From Euphorbia lathyris (lineage: Eukaryota; Streptophyta; Magnoliopsida; Malpighiales; Euphorbiaceae): a stretch of 64,000 nt of DNA. Each line of letters starts with the position of its first letter. Position 1 is the stretch's first letter. The stretch lies in contig NC_088913.1 in the NCBI RefSeq assembly GCF_963576675.1, forward strand, positions 2,299,001 through 2,363,000. The letters are read 5' to 3'. Shown here piece after piece: positions 22,366 to 33,050 of the stretch. The notes under the pieces were generated by a model that saw nothing but the letters and a program-made list of their open reading frames with translations, had not been told where the DNA came from and ran no database searches. The position numbers were made by a program, and so were the translations under genes.

Positions 22366-22800
22366 AATACTAGAAAACTTGGTAATAAGGCCAATCATCT
22401 TGACACAATGTGTCATTATAGATGTGCCCACCTGCATCTTGCATCTATATAACTGCTTTGTTATCTCGTAGCGTTCGCACCGAGTTTGATTCACAAACAA
22501 CTCTTTCAGGTGCGCGACCATGGAATAGGCATCCATCTCCTCATGTTGCCTTTTCAATTCCGGTGTCATTGATGCAAGTATGATGCATCCCGCGTGATCG
22601 TCATCAGCTTTGTGCTTCAGGTAAGCATAAAATTCTTGGTAGGGAGCATCATCCGCCGGGTAAGGGGGTATCGGTGTATCAAGTACATACCCTATCTTAT
22701 CGAACTTCAAAACGATTTTGAGGTTACGAAACCAGTTGGTGAAGTTTGAACCGTTCAACTTGTTATCGGTAAGAATATTTTGCAGATTGGTTTTAGTCAT
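22366..22800 (-). pseudogene. Element E: gag N-terminus
   Basis: ATG at 22800. It starts MTKTNLQNILTDNKLNG and continues with SNFTNWFRNLKIVL, a retrotransposon gag (UBN2 type) that packages the element RNA into virus-like particles. About 145 codons run to the F LTR insertion. The frame resumes at 20662 after the solo LTR and one copy of the TCTCC duplication. It is close to the B gag at 28203 but differs at many residues (for example TPIPPYPADD against TTIPPIPADD), so these are separate insertions. Confidence 0.9.
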
Positions 22801-24505
22801 GATTTTAGGAGTATTTTAATTTAACCTGAGAGTGAGAAAGAGTAAACGTATGTTATTCATTTGCTTTAAAATTTATCAATCTAAAATTATAGGTCTTTTA
22901 ATTCATTTTAAATTGCTCCCACTATTTTGCCAAATTAATAGCCCCCCATATTAATTCGAAGAATTTCACAAATCTTTTAGTGAGCTAGGATCTAACTCCT
23001 GAGATTTCACCTTGAGTTTGCTCAACAAGCTAGTCTCATTTGTTAGGTAGATTCATGTAATCAATCACATCTTTAATGTGGTTCCTAGGTTATTGGGTTA
23101 CTAACCATATTAGTAACTAATATGCTATTCATATTAATCCCAACCATATTACCCATTAGTTTACGATAACATCAGTTTGCTCATCCAATTATCATAATCT
23201 AATTTAAGTATTACCCCATATTCATGAAAGAACGATTTTTGATAATTCAGGTGTTACCATAAAACCTCGAGCTTGAGTTTGCTCAACAACCCAAAGGCCC
23301 CCAGTACTGCCGGCTGAATTATAATATTAAGGAGGGGCAACCGATTTTAATAACTTGCTTATTTACTTAACTTTTAATTAGTGAGGAATTTTTATTTTAA
23401 GTCTCATAATCTAACTTAGTCTTGATTTGCTTTAGCATACATCAGACATATACATTGGTGTTATGGACATATTATCTAAATTATTCCGTCGAGCCAGAGA
23501 CGGAATAAAAGGCCAAACCTAGGGAAATATTAACTATTACATATTTCTCTTTAGGTCCTCCGTCTTCTCCATGGCGCCTTGAAATTACATATTAATTTCT
23601 ATACTACTAAAGAAAACTTCAATTAACTTGAAGGGAATTAGATGAGAGGAGAAATTACAATAGATAGTAGATAGGCAGGACTCGCAGGCCCTATTTCAAA
23701 AATACCAAAAGACTAAATAGAGGGTCCAAATATGTCCATAACTCCAAACATACATAGACTCAATTAAATAAATTTTATTGGTTGATTACATAAAATACTT
23801 ATGTAATATTTAAGTTAATCACATTAACTTTCATCCAATTTTAATTCTACTAGTTTCGTATCTTATATATTAACCTTTTAGATTAATACAACTATACAAA
23901 ACTTTATTTATGCATGTCCCAATTATTTTGATTTCAATTCATTTAATACTTTTGATTTACAAATAGGTAAACAAACTTTTAAATGAATTCTTTTATTCGA
24001 TAATCAAAACAGAAAACTATTAATTTCTTAAAAACCATATTTTAAAACAGTTTTAAAATATACATGTTCCGGGCCGGGCCCCGAACACGTGGATGCTACC
24101 GTTTGGCAGCGGCCAGACGCCATGCGATTGCTGCCGCGAGGCAGCAATCGCACGACGGCAGTCGGGTTGCGCCGTGAGGAGCAACCCAAACTGTTGTCCC
24201 TTTTTAAAAAAAAATATGTATATATATATATATATAGGTTTTAAAACGGTTTTAAAACGATTTCAGAAAATAAGAAAACTTATTAAAGATTTTCCGTTTT
24301 ATCTTTAGATTTAATAAAACTAACTTTTATCAATCTAACTATAAAACTAATAGTTTTGTCATAATGATTATTAACCATAATAATTAGGAACATATGCATA
24401 ATCTATTTTAATTAACAATTAACTAAAACTTATTTATCTTTAGAATCAATTAATCAAAACAGTTTCGTTAATTAACCTAATTATAAATATTCATTCAATC
24501 TGATT
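22801..24505 (-). other. Untranslated leader of element E
   Basis: About 1.7 kb of non-coding DNA upstream of E gag, collinear with the B leader (28204-29996). Long leaders are typical of Angela/BARE elements. A GC-rich island at 24068-24200 holds a perfect 12-bp hairpin, GCGATTGCTGCC / GGCAGCAATCGC with loop GCGA (24124-24151), and a GGGTTGC / GCAACCC stem just downstream (24163-24187). It has no coding capacity. Homology to B ends at about 24505, where element A sequence begins. Confidence 0.85.
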
Positions 24506-24573
24506 GATTTAGCATAAATCACTCAGCATGGTAATCAACTCATCATGCATATATCACACATTATACTTGAAAT

Positions 24574-26616
24574 TTACTGAAGAGGATTAAACATACCAAT
24601 GGCTTCTCTCAGTATGTTGAATTGTTCACAAGCCAGTGGCTTTGTGAAGATATCCGCAAGCTGCTCATCCGTTGGGACATAGGTCAGCTTGATCTCACCC
24701 TTGAGTACATGGTCTCTAATGAAGTGATGTCTTATGCTGACATGCTTCATCCTGCTGTGTTGGATTGGGTTCTTTGATAGGTCAATGGCATTTTTGTTGT
24801 CACATTTGACTTCAATTGTTTTAGTCTGAACACCATAATCTTCTAGCTGTTGCTTAATCCCGAGGACTTGAGCAACACAGCTTCCAGCAGCAATGTACTC
24901 AGCTTCAGTGGTTGACAGGACTACTGACGACTGCTTCTTACTAAACCAAGACACAAGACAGCTCCCAAGAAAATGACATCCTCCTGAGGTGCTTTTTCGT
25001 TCAAGTTTGTCTCATCCGTAGTCAGCGTCAGTGTATCCAATGAGTGTGAAATCATATGTGTTGGGATACCATAAACCTGCATTTACTGAGCCTTGTAAAT
25101 ATCTAAGGATTCTTTTTACAGCTATGTAATGAGATTCCTTAGGGTTAGATTGATATCTAGCACAATAACATACTGAGAACTGAATGTCCGGTCTACTAGC
25201 AGTTAAGTAAAGTAGAGAGCCGATCATACCTCGGTACAATTTGCTATTTACTGACTTACCATTCTCGTCAGCGTAGAGGACAGTGTCAGTGCCCATTGGA
25301 GTAGATATTGGCTTGCAATTATCAAGTTCATACTTTTTCAATATCTCCTTGGCATACTTAGTTTGACTGATGAAAATGTCATTTTTCCCTTGTTTGATTT
25401 GAAGTCCAAGGAAGAAGTTGAGTTCTCCCATCATTGACATTTCAAACTCAGCCTGCATCTGCTTACTAAATTCCTTGCACATTGACTCGTTTGTGGCACC
25501 AAAAATAATGTCATCCACATATATCTGAGCCAGTAGGGTATCTTTACCCTTCCTCTTAATGAATAAGGTTGTATCAGCTTTACATCTGACATAATTTCTA
25601 GTCAGCAGGAAACTGGTCAGCCTCTCATACCAAGCACGTGGTGCTTACTTGAGACCATACAGAGCCTTTTTGAGTTTATAAACGTGGTTTGGGAACTTGG
25701 GATCCTCAAACCCTAGAGGCTGATTAATATAAACTTCCTCGTTTATAACTCCATTAAGGAATGCACTCTTAACATCCATTTGAAATAATTTAAAATTCAT
25801 ATAAGATGCATATGCACATAAAATTCTTATAGCCTCTAGCCTTGCCACTGGGGCTAAGGTCTCACCGTAGTCAATACCTTCTTGTTGACTGTAGCCCTGA
25901 GCTACAAGTCTTGGTTTGTTCCTGACCATGTTCCCTTGTTCATCCAGCTTGTTGCGGAAGACCCATCTTGTTCCTATGGTCTTCTGACTTCTGGGATTTG
26001 GCACTAAGTCCCATACTTCATTTCTTCTAAATTGATCAAGTTCTTCTTACATTGCACTCATCCAGAACTCATCGTGCTCAGCTTCAGCGAAGTTCTTTGG
26101 TTCCTGAACTGAGACGAATGCTACGTTGCTGAGGTATCTCCTGAGTTGATTTCTTGTCATCAGGGTGTTCTCGGCGGCATAAAAAATGGCACTCTCTGAG
26201 TGTCCTCTTGGTATTCTGATCTCTTTTGGTAGATTGATGCCTTGTGCTAGTTTTGTTTCAATAATCTCTGCAGGTGTAGATTGGTCAGTGAAAACAATTT
26301 GAGTTTCACTTTTACCTTTGGTCAGCCCTTGAGGCAGTGACTCAGCGGCTGTTTCTTGGTCAGAGGGAGCTGAGTGTGGATCATCCTCAGTCAGCTGCAT
26401 GTCTCTTCCTGTAGGGTTAGTTTCATCGAACTCAACGTGTACTGACTCTTCTAAGACCTGAGTTCGTTTATTGAAAACTCTATATGCTTTGCTGTTTGTT
26501 GAGTAGCCTAAAAAGATAGCTTCATCAGCTTTTGAATCAAATTTAGCAAGGCTGTCTTTAGTATTTAGAATAAAGCATTTACAACCGAAGGCACGAAAGT
26601 ATCCAATATTGGGCTT
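24574..26616 (-). pseudogene. Element A: reverse transcriptase and RNase H (SIRE copia)
   Basis: Continuation of element A pol after the integrase. Broken frames give the linker (26400-26047), RT with IGTRWVFRNKLDEQG and QMDVKSAFLNG (26004-25645), the catalytic YVDD at about 25520 and GELNFFLGLQIKQG (25518-25012), then RNase H with SWFSKKQSSVVLSTTEAEYI and VKCDNKNAIDLSKN (24954-24574). The phrase order MSWFSKKQSS...TTEAEYIAAGS is that of the SIRE/Maximus lineage. Several stops and frameshifts (about 26610, 26040, 25640, 24960) disable it. No polypurine tract, env-like ORF or 3' LTR follows; homology stops near 24520, where E leader begins. Confidence 0.88.
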
Positions 26617-28203
26617 TCATCCTTTCCAAAGTTCGTAGGGAGTTTTCTTTAATATGGGTCTAATTAGAGCCCTATTAAGTATGTAGCAAGTTGTGTTGAC
26701 AGCTTCTCCCCAAAAGTACTTTGGAAGCATATGCTCATTCAGCATTGTCCTGGCTATTTCAACCAAGGTTATGTTTTTCCTTTCAACAACCCCATTTTGT
26801 TGAGGCGTTCTAGGAGCAGAAAAATTATGGTCAATGCCGCTGGCTTCATAGAATTCAACAAACTGTTGGTTTTTGAATTCTCCACCATTATCACTTCGAA
26901 TGTGAGCCAACTTTAGGTCTTTATCATTTTCAAGTTTTCTTACTAAAGTTGTAAACGTCTCAAATGTTTCATCCTTGCTACTCAGCAAGATGATCCAAGT
27001 GTACCGAGAAAAGTCATCTACAATGACCAAGGAAAATCTCCTACCACCCAAGCTCAGCGGCTGGACTGGTCCGAAGAGATCCAAGTGCAGCAACTCTAAT
27101 GGACGCTTAGTTGAGACAATATTTTTACTATGAAAAGATTGTTTGGTTTGTTTTCCAGCTTGACAAGCGTTGCATAATTGATCTTTTTCGAACTTAAGTT
27201 CTGGCAGTCCCTCAACTAATTGCTTTCTTGCTAATTTGGCCAGGAGGTCCATGCTTACATGACCAAGTCTGCTGTGCCATAGCCAGGAATTTTCTTCCTT
27301 TGACACTAAGCATACAATTTTTGAAAACTTCTTTTCTAAGTTCAGCATAAAGACATTATCAATACGAGGGGCGGTTAAGATTAACTCATTTGTTTTACCC
27401 TCGAGTATTGTGGCTAGATACTCCTTGCAGTTCCTTCTCCAATGCCCGCCTTTACCACAGAAGTGGCACTCTCCTTTGGGCTTCTTTACTTCCTTTCCCT
27501 TAGCTCCAGTGGGCATGGCCCTCTTGCCTTTCTTGGGATATTTAGGATTGGGAAAATTCTCTTTCCTCTTCTTTGATCCCTCTATGACAAGAGCTGGTAT
27601 TGCCTTGTCTTTCTTCATATTGGGCTCAACTGACTTGAGCATATTTGCAAGCTCTTCAAGAGAGGTTTGCAAGTCATTCATTTGGTAGTTCATGATGAAC
27701 TGTGAATAACTCTCTAGGAGGGATTGAAGAATTAAGTCTATGCTTAGTTCGTTATCCATCGCGAATCCAATACTTGAAAGTTTGGTAATATAGCCAATCA
27801 TCTTGACACAATGTGTCATGACAGATGTGCCTTCTTGCATCCTGCAACGATATAGCAACTTGGATATCTCGTAGCGTTCGCACCTAGTCTGTTTCCCAAA
27901 CAGCTCTTTAAGGTGCATGATGATGGAATAGGCATCCATTTCCTCATGTTGCCTTTGTGATTCCGGTGTCATCGATGCAAGTATGATGCATCCGGCATGA
28001 TCATCATCAGCCTTGTGCTTCTGGTAAGCATCAATTTCCTCAATGGGAGCATCATCAGCAGGGATAGGGGGTATCGTTGTATCAAGTACATACCCTATCT
28101 TATCGAACTTCAAAATAATTTTGAGGTTACGGAACCAGTCGGTGAAGTTTGAACCATTCAATTTGTTATCGGTAAGAATGTTTTGCAGATTGGTTTTAGT
28201 CAT
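26617..28203 (-). CDS. Chimeric ORF: Angela gag fused in frame to SIRE integrase
   Basis: One uninterrupted frame of 528 codons starting at 28203. Residues 1 to about 264 are Angela-type gag of element B, including the knuckle CHFCGKGGHWRRNC. At about 27412 (after KEYLA) the sequence changes to element A: ILTAPRIDNVFMLN, then the GAG_pre-integrase region with HSRLGH and CNACQAGK, then the integrase core with LHLDLFGP, IRSDNGGEF and GVVERKN supplying the D, D and E. Protease is missing between the parts. The frame stops at 26617 after YELWKG, before the integrase C-terminus. B pol and 3' LTR were presumably deleted. It may be an accident of deletion with no function. An open frame of this length in otherwise broken elements is unusual. 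Confidence 0.85.
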   Translation of the reverse strand: MTKTNLQNILTDNKLNGSNFTDWFRNLKIILKFDKIGYVLDTTIPPIPADDAPIEEIDAYQKHKADDDHAGCIILASMTPESQRQHEEMDAYSIIMHLKELFGKQTRCERYEISKLLYRCRMQEGTSVMTHCVKMIGYITKLSSIGFAMDNELSIDLILQSLLESYSQFIMNYQMNDLQTSLEELANMLKSVEPNMKKDKAIPALVIEGSKKRKENFPNPKYPKKGKRAMPTGAKGKEVKKPKGECHFCGKGGHWRRNCKEYLATILEGKTNELILTAPRIDNVFMLNLEKKFSKIVCLVSKEENSWLWHSRLGHVSMDLLAKLARKQLVEGLPELKFEKDQLCNACQAGKQTKQSFHSKNIVSTKRPLELLHLDLFGPVQPLSLGGRRFSLVIVDDFSRYTWIILLSSKDETFETFTTLVRKLENDKDLKLAHIRSDNGGEFKNQQFVEFYEASGIDHNFSAPRTPQQNGVVERKNITLVEIARTMLNEHMLPKYFWGEAVNTTCYILNRALIRPILKKTPYELWKG

Positions 28204-29996
28204 GATTTTAAGAGTGATTATATAAACCTGAGAGTGAGAAAGAGTAAACGTATGTTATTCATTTGCTTTAAAGTATATCAATCTAAAATTATAGGCCTTT
28301 TGTTTATTTTAGATTGCTCCCACTATTTTGCCAAATTAATAGCTCTCCATATTAATTCGAAGAATTTCACAAATCCTTTAGTGAGCTAGGATCCTAACTC
28401 CTGAGATTTCGCCTTGAGTTTACCCAACAAGCTAGTCTCACTCGTTAGGTAGATTCATGTAATCAATCACATCTTAAATGTGATTCTTAGGTTATTGGGT
28501 TATTAACCACATTGGTAACTAATACGCTATTCATATTAATCCTAACCATATTGCCCATTAGTTTATGAAAACATGAGTTTACCCATCCAATTATCATAAT
28601 CTAATTTAAGTATTACCCCATATTCATGAAAAGTGATTTTCGATAATTCAGGTGTTAGTAAGACCCCGAGCTTGAGTTTACCCAACAACCCAAAGGCCCT
28701 CAGTACTGCCGGCTGAATTATAATATTAGGGAGGGACAACCGATTTTAATAACTTGCTTATTTACTTAACTTTTTAATGAGGGATTTTATTTTAGGTCTC
28801 ATAATCTAACTTAGTCTTGATTTGCTTTAGCATACATCAGATACATACATTGGCGTTATGGACATATCATCTAAATTATTCCGTCGAGCCAGAGACGAAA
28901 TAAAAGGCCAAACCTAGGGAAATACTAACTATTACATATTTCTCTTTAGGTCATTCGTCTCCTCCATGGCGCCTTGAAATTACAAATTAATTTCTATACT
29001 ACTAAAGAAAACTTCAATTAAATTGAAGGGAATTAGATGAGAGGAGAAATTACAATTGATAGTAGAAAGGCAGGACTTGCATGCCCTATTTCAAAAATAC
29101 CAAAAGACTAAAGATGGTCCAAATATGTCCATAACTCTAAACATGCATAGACTCAATTAAATAAATTTAATTGGTTGATTACATAACTATTTTATGTAAT
29201 ATTTGGGTTAATCACATTAATGCATCATATAACTTCCATCCAATTTTACTTCTAACAGTTTCGTGTCTTTTATGTTATCCTAACTACACAAAACTTTAAT
29301 TATGCACGTCCCAATAATTTTTTATTTTAATTCATTTAAAACTTTGATTTACGAATAGGTAAAACAAACTTTTAAATAAATTTTCATTCGATAATCAAAA
29401 CAGAAAACTATTAATTTCTGAAACATACATATATATATTTAAAAAATAGTTTTAAACAATTTCAAACTAGGTGGGAATCGGGTCGGGCCCGAGGTCGGGC
29501 TGCTGCCGTTTGGCAGCAGCCCTAGGCGTCGGACATGCCGCTGCCTTGCGGCAGCGGCAGCCAGACGCCGCGCGACAGCAACCGCGCAACAGTAGTCGGG
29601 TCCTGTCGTATGGCGCGACCCGAACTACTATTTATTTTATATATATATATATATTTATAAAAAATTATATATATATATCAGTTTTAAAACGGTTTTAAAA
29701 CGATTTTCAGAAAATATGAAAAACTATCATAAATTTTCCGTTTTATCTTTTAGAATAAATAAAACAGATTTTATTCATCTAACCATAAAACTAATAGATT
29801 TTGTTATAATGATTATCAACCGAAATTATTAGGAACATGTGTACAATTTATTTTAATTAACAATTAATTAAAACTTATTTATTTTTTAGAACTAATTAAT
29901 CAAAATAGTTTTGTTAATTAACCTAACTATAAATATTTATTCAATCTGATTGAAAAACTTCTAAATTTTCATATATGAAATAACGGATTTAACGAT
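28204..29996 (-). other. Untranslated leader of element B
   Basis: Non-coding, collinear with the E leader. The GC-rich island at 29471-29632 contains the perfect stems GGCTGCTGCC / GGCAGCAGCC with loop GTTT (29498-29521), GCCGCTGCC / GGCAGCGGC with loop TTGC (29537-29558), and a CGGGTC / GACCCG pair (29597-29622 region). An (AT)n tract follows at 29638-29655. Confidence 0.85.
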
Positions 29997-30010
29997 GGCT
30001 CTGATACCAA
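29997..30010 (-). other. Primer binding site of element B
   Basis: The minus-strand TTGGTATCAGAGCC lies directly inside the LTR end CCAACA. It is complementary to the 3' end of plant initiator Met-tRNA and primes minus-strand DNA synthesis. Confidence 0.92.
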
Positions 30011-31866
30011 TGTTGGAAAAATAGGCTAACATATAGCAGCGGAAATATAAAATTTTTAACCTATTTCTATAAACCACAAGATCCGTTAACCGTTATTTCA
30101 TATAAAGAGGGACAACAAGAAATACCTTTTAGATGTTCTATCTACCGTTGCAAACGAAGTGCCCACAACTCTTACTTCGAGTTCCCGAGCACAGAACAAA
30201 ACAAATATAAGATCAAGTTAGAATCAACCGTTGAGTAGCAACCAAAATAGATTGCCTCTAATTAATCAACATAAGATCAAGGATAAAAAAGAAAGATGAA
30301 AATCAATTGAACGGAAGAAAGCGGTAGAAAATCTCGTCCTCGGGCTAGGGGGGTTCGAAATTCTCTCTCTCTCTCTCTTAGTGTGGAATTCGAAATTCTC
30401 AAGGGTGGGGATTTCGAAAATCCCTTAGGGGTATTTATAATCTTCCTTGTATCTAATCCTTAGTTAGATAGAATTAGGTTATTGAATAAGAATTCAATTC
30501 GGAATAGAACTCTTAATTATTATCTAGTAATATATCTAAATATAAAAGATAATAACAATAACCTTATTGGATAATAATGGGAGTAATTTAATCTAATTAA
30601 AACTCCTAACTTAGTTATCCTTTAATTAATTTAATTCATAATCCTAATCTAATTAGAATAGATAAAATCAAATTAATTATTTATGTATTTATTATACATA
30701 AATTTCGACCCCTACAGTTACTGGGCCTTATTGGGCTCAGTTGGGCTTCCGTCAATTAATTAACATTTGTCTCTCTTTTGGGTTCCAAGTCTTATTTGTG
30801 ACCCATTAGGTTCTTATTGATTCTAGCCGTATGCAACTTATTAAAATTAATTTTCAAAGAATTATATTTTAATCTTTGCATAACGGAATGATGTACAGAG
30901 TATGTGATTAGCAAGTCCGTAATCATTCCCCTAGAGCTATAAGAAGACAGGTTGATTCTGTCGTTGACCTTTCAGTATTAGTTACGGTATAATTCGATCC
31001 TTTATCAACTACGTCCTTGAACTGAACCTTATGACTATGGGTAATGTCAAGTCACATATAGCGAGACGTTCGTTTTACTTGTTCTTGGCCGAGTCAACTC
31101 CAATTAGATAGGTTAAGAGAAATCTAATTTCATTCTTAAGCTATCACCTTGCAAGGATTTAGAGTCAAGACTTCCACAAGCGATCCATGGACATATCTCC
31201 CATTTATCGGGAGTGATAAATGCTCAATCCAATATATAACGATCCCGCAATCACTTCCTGTGATACCCAACCTCTGCTGTTCACACCCCAGAGTCATCTC
31301 TGTTAAGGATCGTGTTACAACAGGATCAAAGCGTCACATTCCGTAATCCAGAATACCAATTAATATTCCTTTGAGTCTGAGGATTATTTATACCTATTAA
31401 TACTAATGAGATGAACAGGTGACAAGGATGAATCTACCCATCCTGTTATCTCAAGTCGGGTCCCCAATCCTAATGAACTACTTTTCGTCGGATCCATGTA
31501 ACTGTCCAGATATCTATATATATGAAGCTTGTGAGATCAGCTTTCTGTCGGACAGAAGACATTGTTACATGCAAGTCTCAGCAGTGATATGTCAATCCGA
31601 AACATATTACTTGACTTGTGGTGGTTTTAAGTTTATTAGTTTATTATAAAGTTTTGTCTCACTTCATGCTTGTATGAACACTTTATAATCACTTTAAAAC
31701 AAACTTACAGATCTCCTTTTATTAGACTTTATTTAGTGCTTAAAAGGGATTGCCTTTATATAGTTATAAAACATATATCTCATTAAAACAAATGATATAA
31801 AGAACACTTCATTTACATTAAGTTTGTATCCTAGAACAATTGTCTATAGGACACTAAACCCCAACA
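30011..31866 (-). repeat. 5' LTR of Angela element B
   Basis: 1856 bp, from TGTTGGGGTTTAGTG at 31866 to CCTATTTTTCCAACA at 30011 on the minus strand. B is inserted in element A coding DNA between the protease and pre-integrase regions. ACGCT (31867-31871) would be its target duplication; the partner copy was lost with the B 3' end. A (CT)n run lies at 30363-30378. Plus-strand frames inside are shared with the other LTR copies and are not genes. Confidence 0.92.
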
Positions 31867-31871
31867 ACGCT

Positions 31872-33045
31872 GAGTAAGTTATATTTGAGTCCGCTGACTA
31901 GGGAGACTGACTCAATAGTAGGATTACCACCAACGGTTCCTGACCCTACTATCTTACCCTTTTTGTTGTCTCCAAAACATACACTTCCACCTCATTTACG
32001 CACAAGTGTGATGAACTGAGTTTCATCACCAGTCATATGCCTCGAGCATGCGCTGTCAATATACCACATCTTTGACTTCTCAGCACACCTCAGGCTTACC
32101 TCAGTTGAGTGTGCCTCATCGTCAGATGCAATGGAGGGGTCAGCATGCTCAGAAACACAAGGCTCAGCAAGTTCGTCAGCCATGAAACAAATCTTTGCTG
32201 ACTCAGTGGCATCAGCTTCTGATGATGATGACTCATCACTGTTGCTCCAGGTTGCCACCATTGCATTCTTGTCGTTCTTCTTTTCTTTCCTCAGCGTGGG
32301 ACAGCTTGATTTGATATGGCCAGTTTGATGACATTCAAAGCATGTGATGGGCTTTGAGCCGTCCTTCTTGTACTTGCTGTCGCTGGACTCAGCTTTGTAC
32401 TTATCAAACTTTTTTCAAGGCTTCTTAGAGTATTTATCATTCTTTCTGAACAGCCTTTTCATCTTTCTAGTGAACATTGCCATTTCTTCATCGTCTGTTG
32501 AGCTCCCATCAGTGGAGTCAGCTTTCATGACAAGAGACTTCCTTAATGAGTTCATCATACTTGTAGATGGTTAAGTCTAGAGCTTCCTCAATAGTAGTTT
32601 TCTTTGCTTGCCAGCTTTTAGGAAGACTCCTAAGAATCTTCTTGACTTGCTCTTCCTCAGTGAAGATCTTGCCAAGTCTCTTGAGCTTGTTGATTATGTT
32701 TGTGAATCTTGAGTTCATGTCAGAGATTCCTTCATCATCATTCATTTCAAACAGCTCGTACAACCTCATGTGCTGGTTCACCTTGGACTCCTTCACCTTG
32801 TTGGTTCCTTCGTAGGTGACCTCCAACTTCTTCCAGATCTCCTGCGCTAACTCACAACCTGAAATCTTGTTGTACTCTGCAGCATCTAACGCACAGTGAA
32901 GCATGTTTATAGCCGAAGCATGATTTTGTAGCTTCTTGAGATCATCCTCTATCCACTTAGTCTCAGCTTTAACAACCGTTTGGCCATCAATAGTTTCAAC
33001 AGGAACAAATGGGCCTTGGACTATAGATAGCCATGCACTCATATT
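31872..33045 (-). pseudogene. Element A: gag and protease (SIRE copia)
   Basis: From 33045 downward: gag body AWLSIVQGPFVPVETIDG and LHCALDAAEYNKISGCELAQ (UBN2 gag), a frameshift near 32550, the knuckle CFECHQTGHIKSSC at about 32340-32300, an acidic Ser/Asp/Glu-rich segment, and an aspartic protease-like site YIDSACSRHMTGD where the usual DSG/DTG is DSA. A TGA follows at about 31995-31993. After GGNPTIESVSLVSGLKYNLLS the frame meets the B LTR. The gag start lies across solo LTR C at 35267. Confidence 0.88.
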
Positions 33046-33050
33046 TGTTG

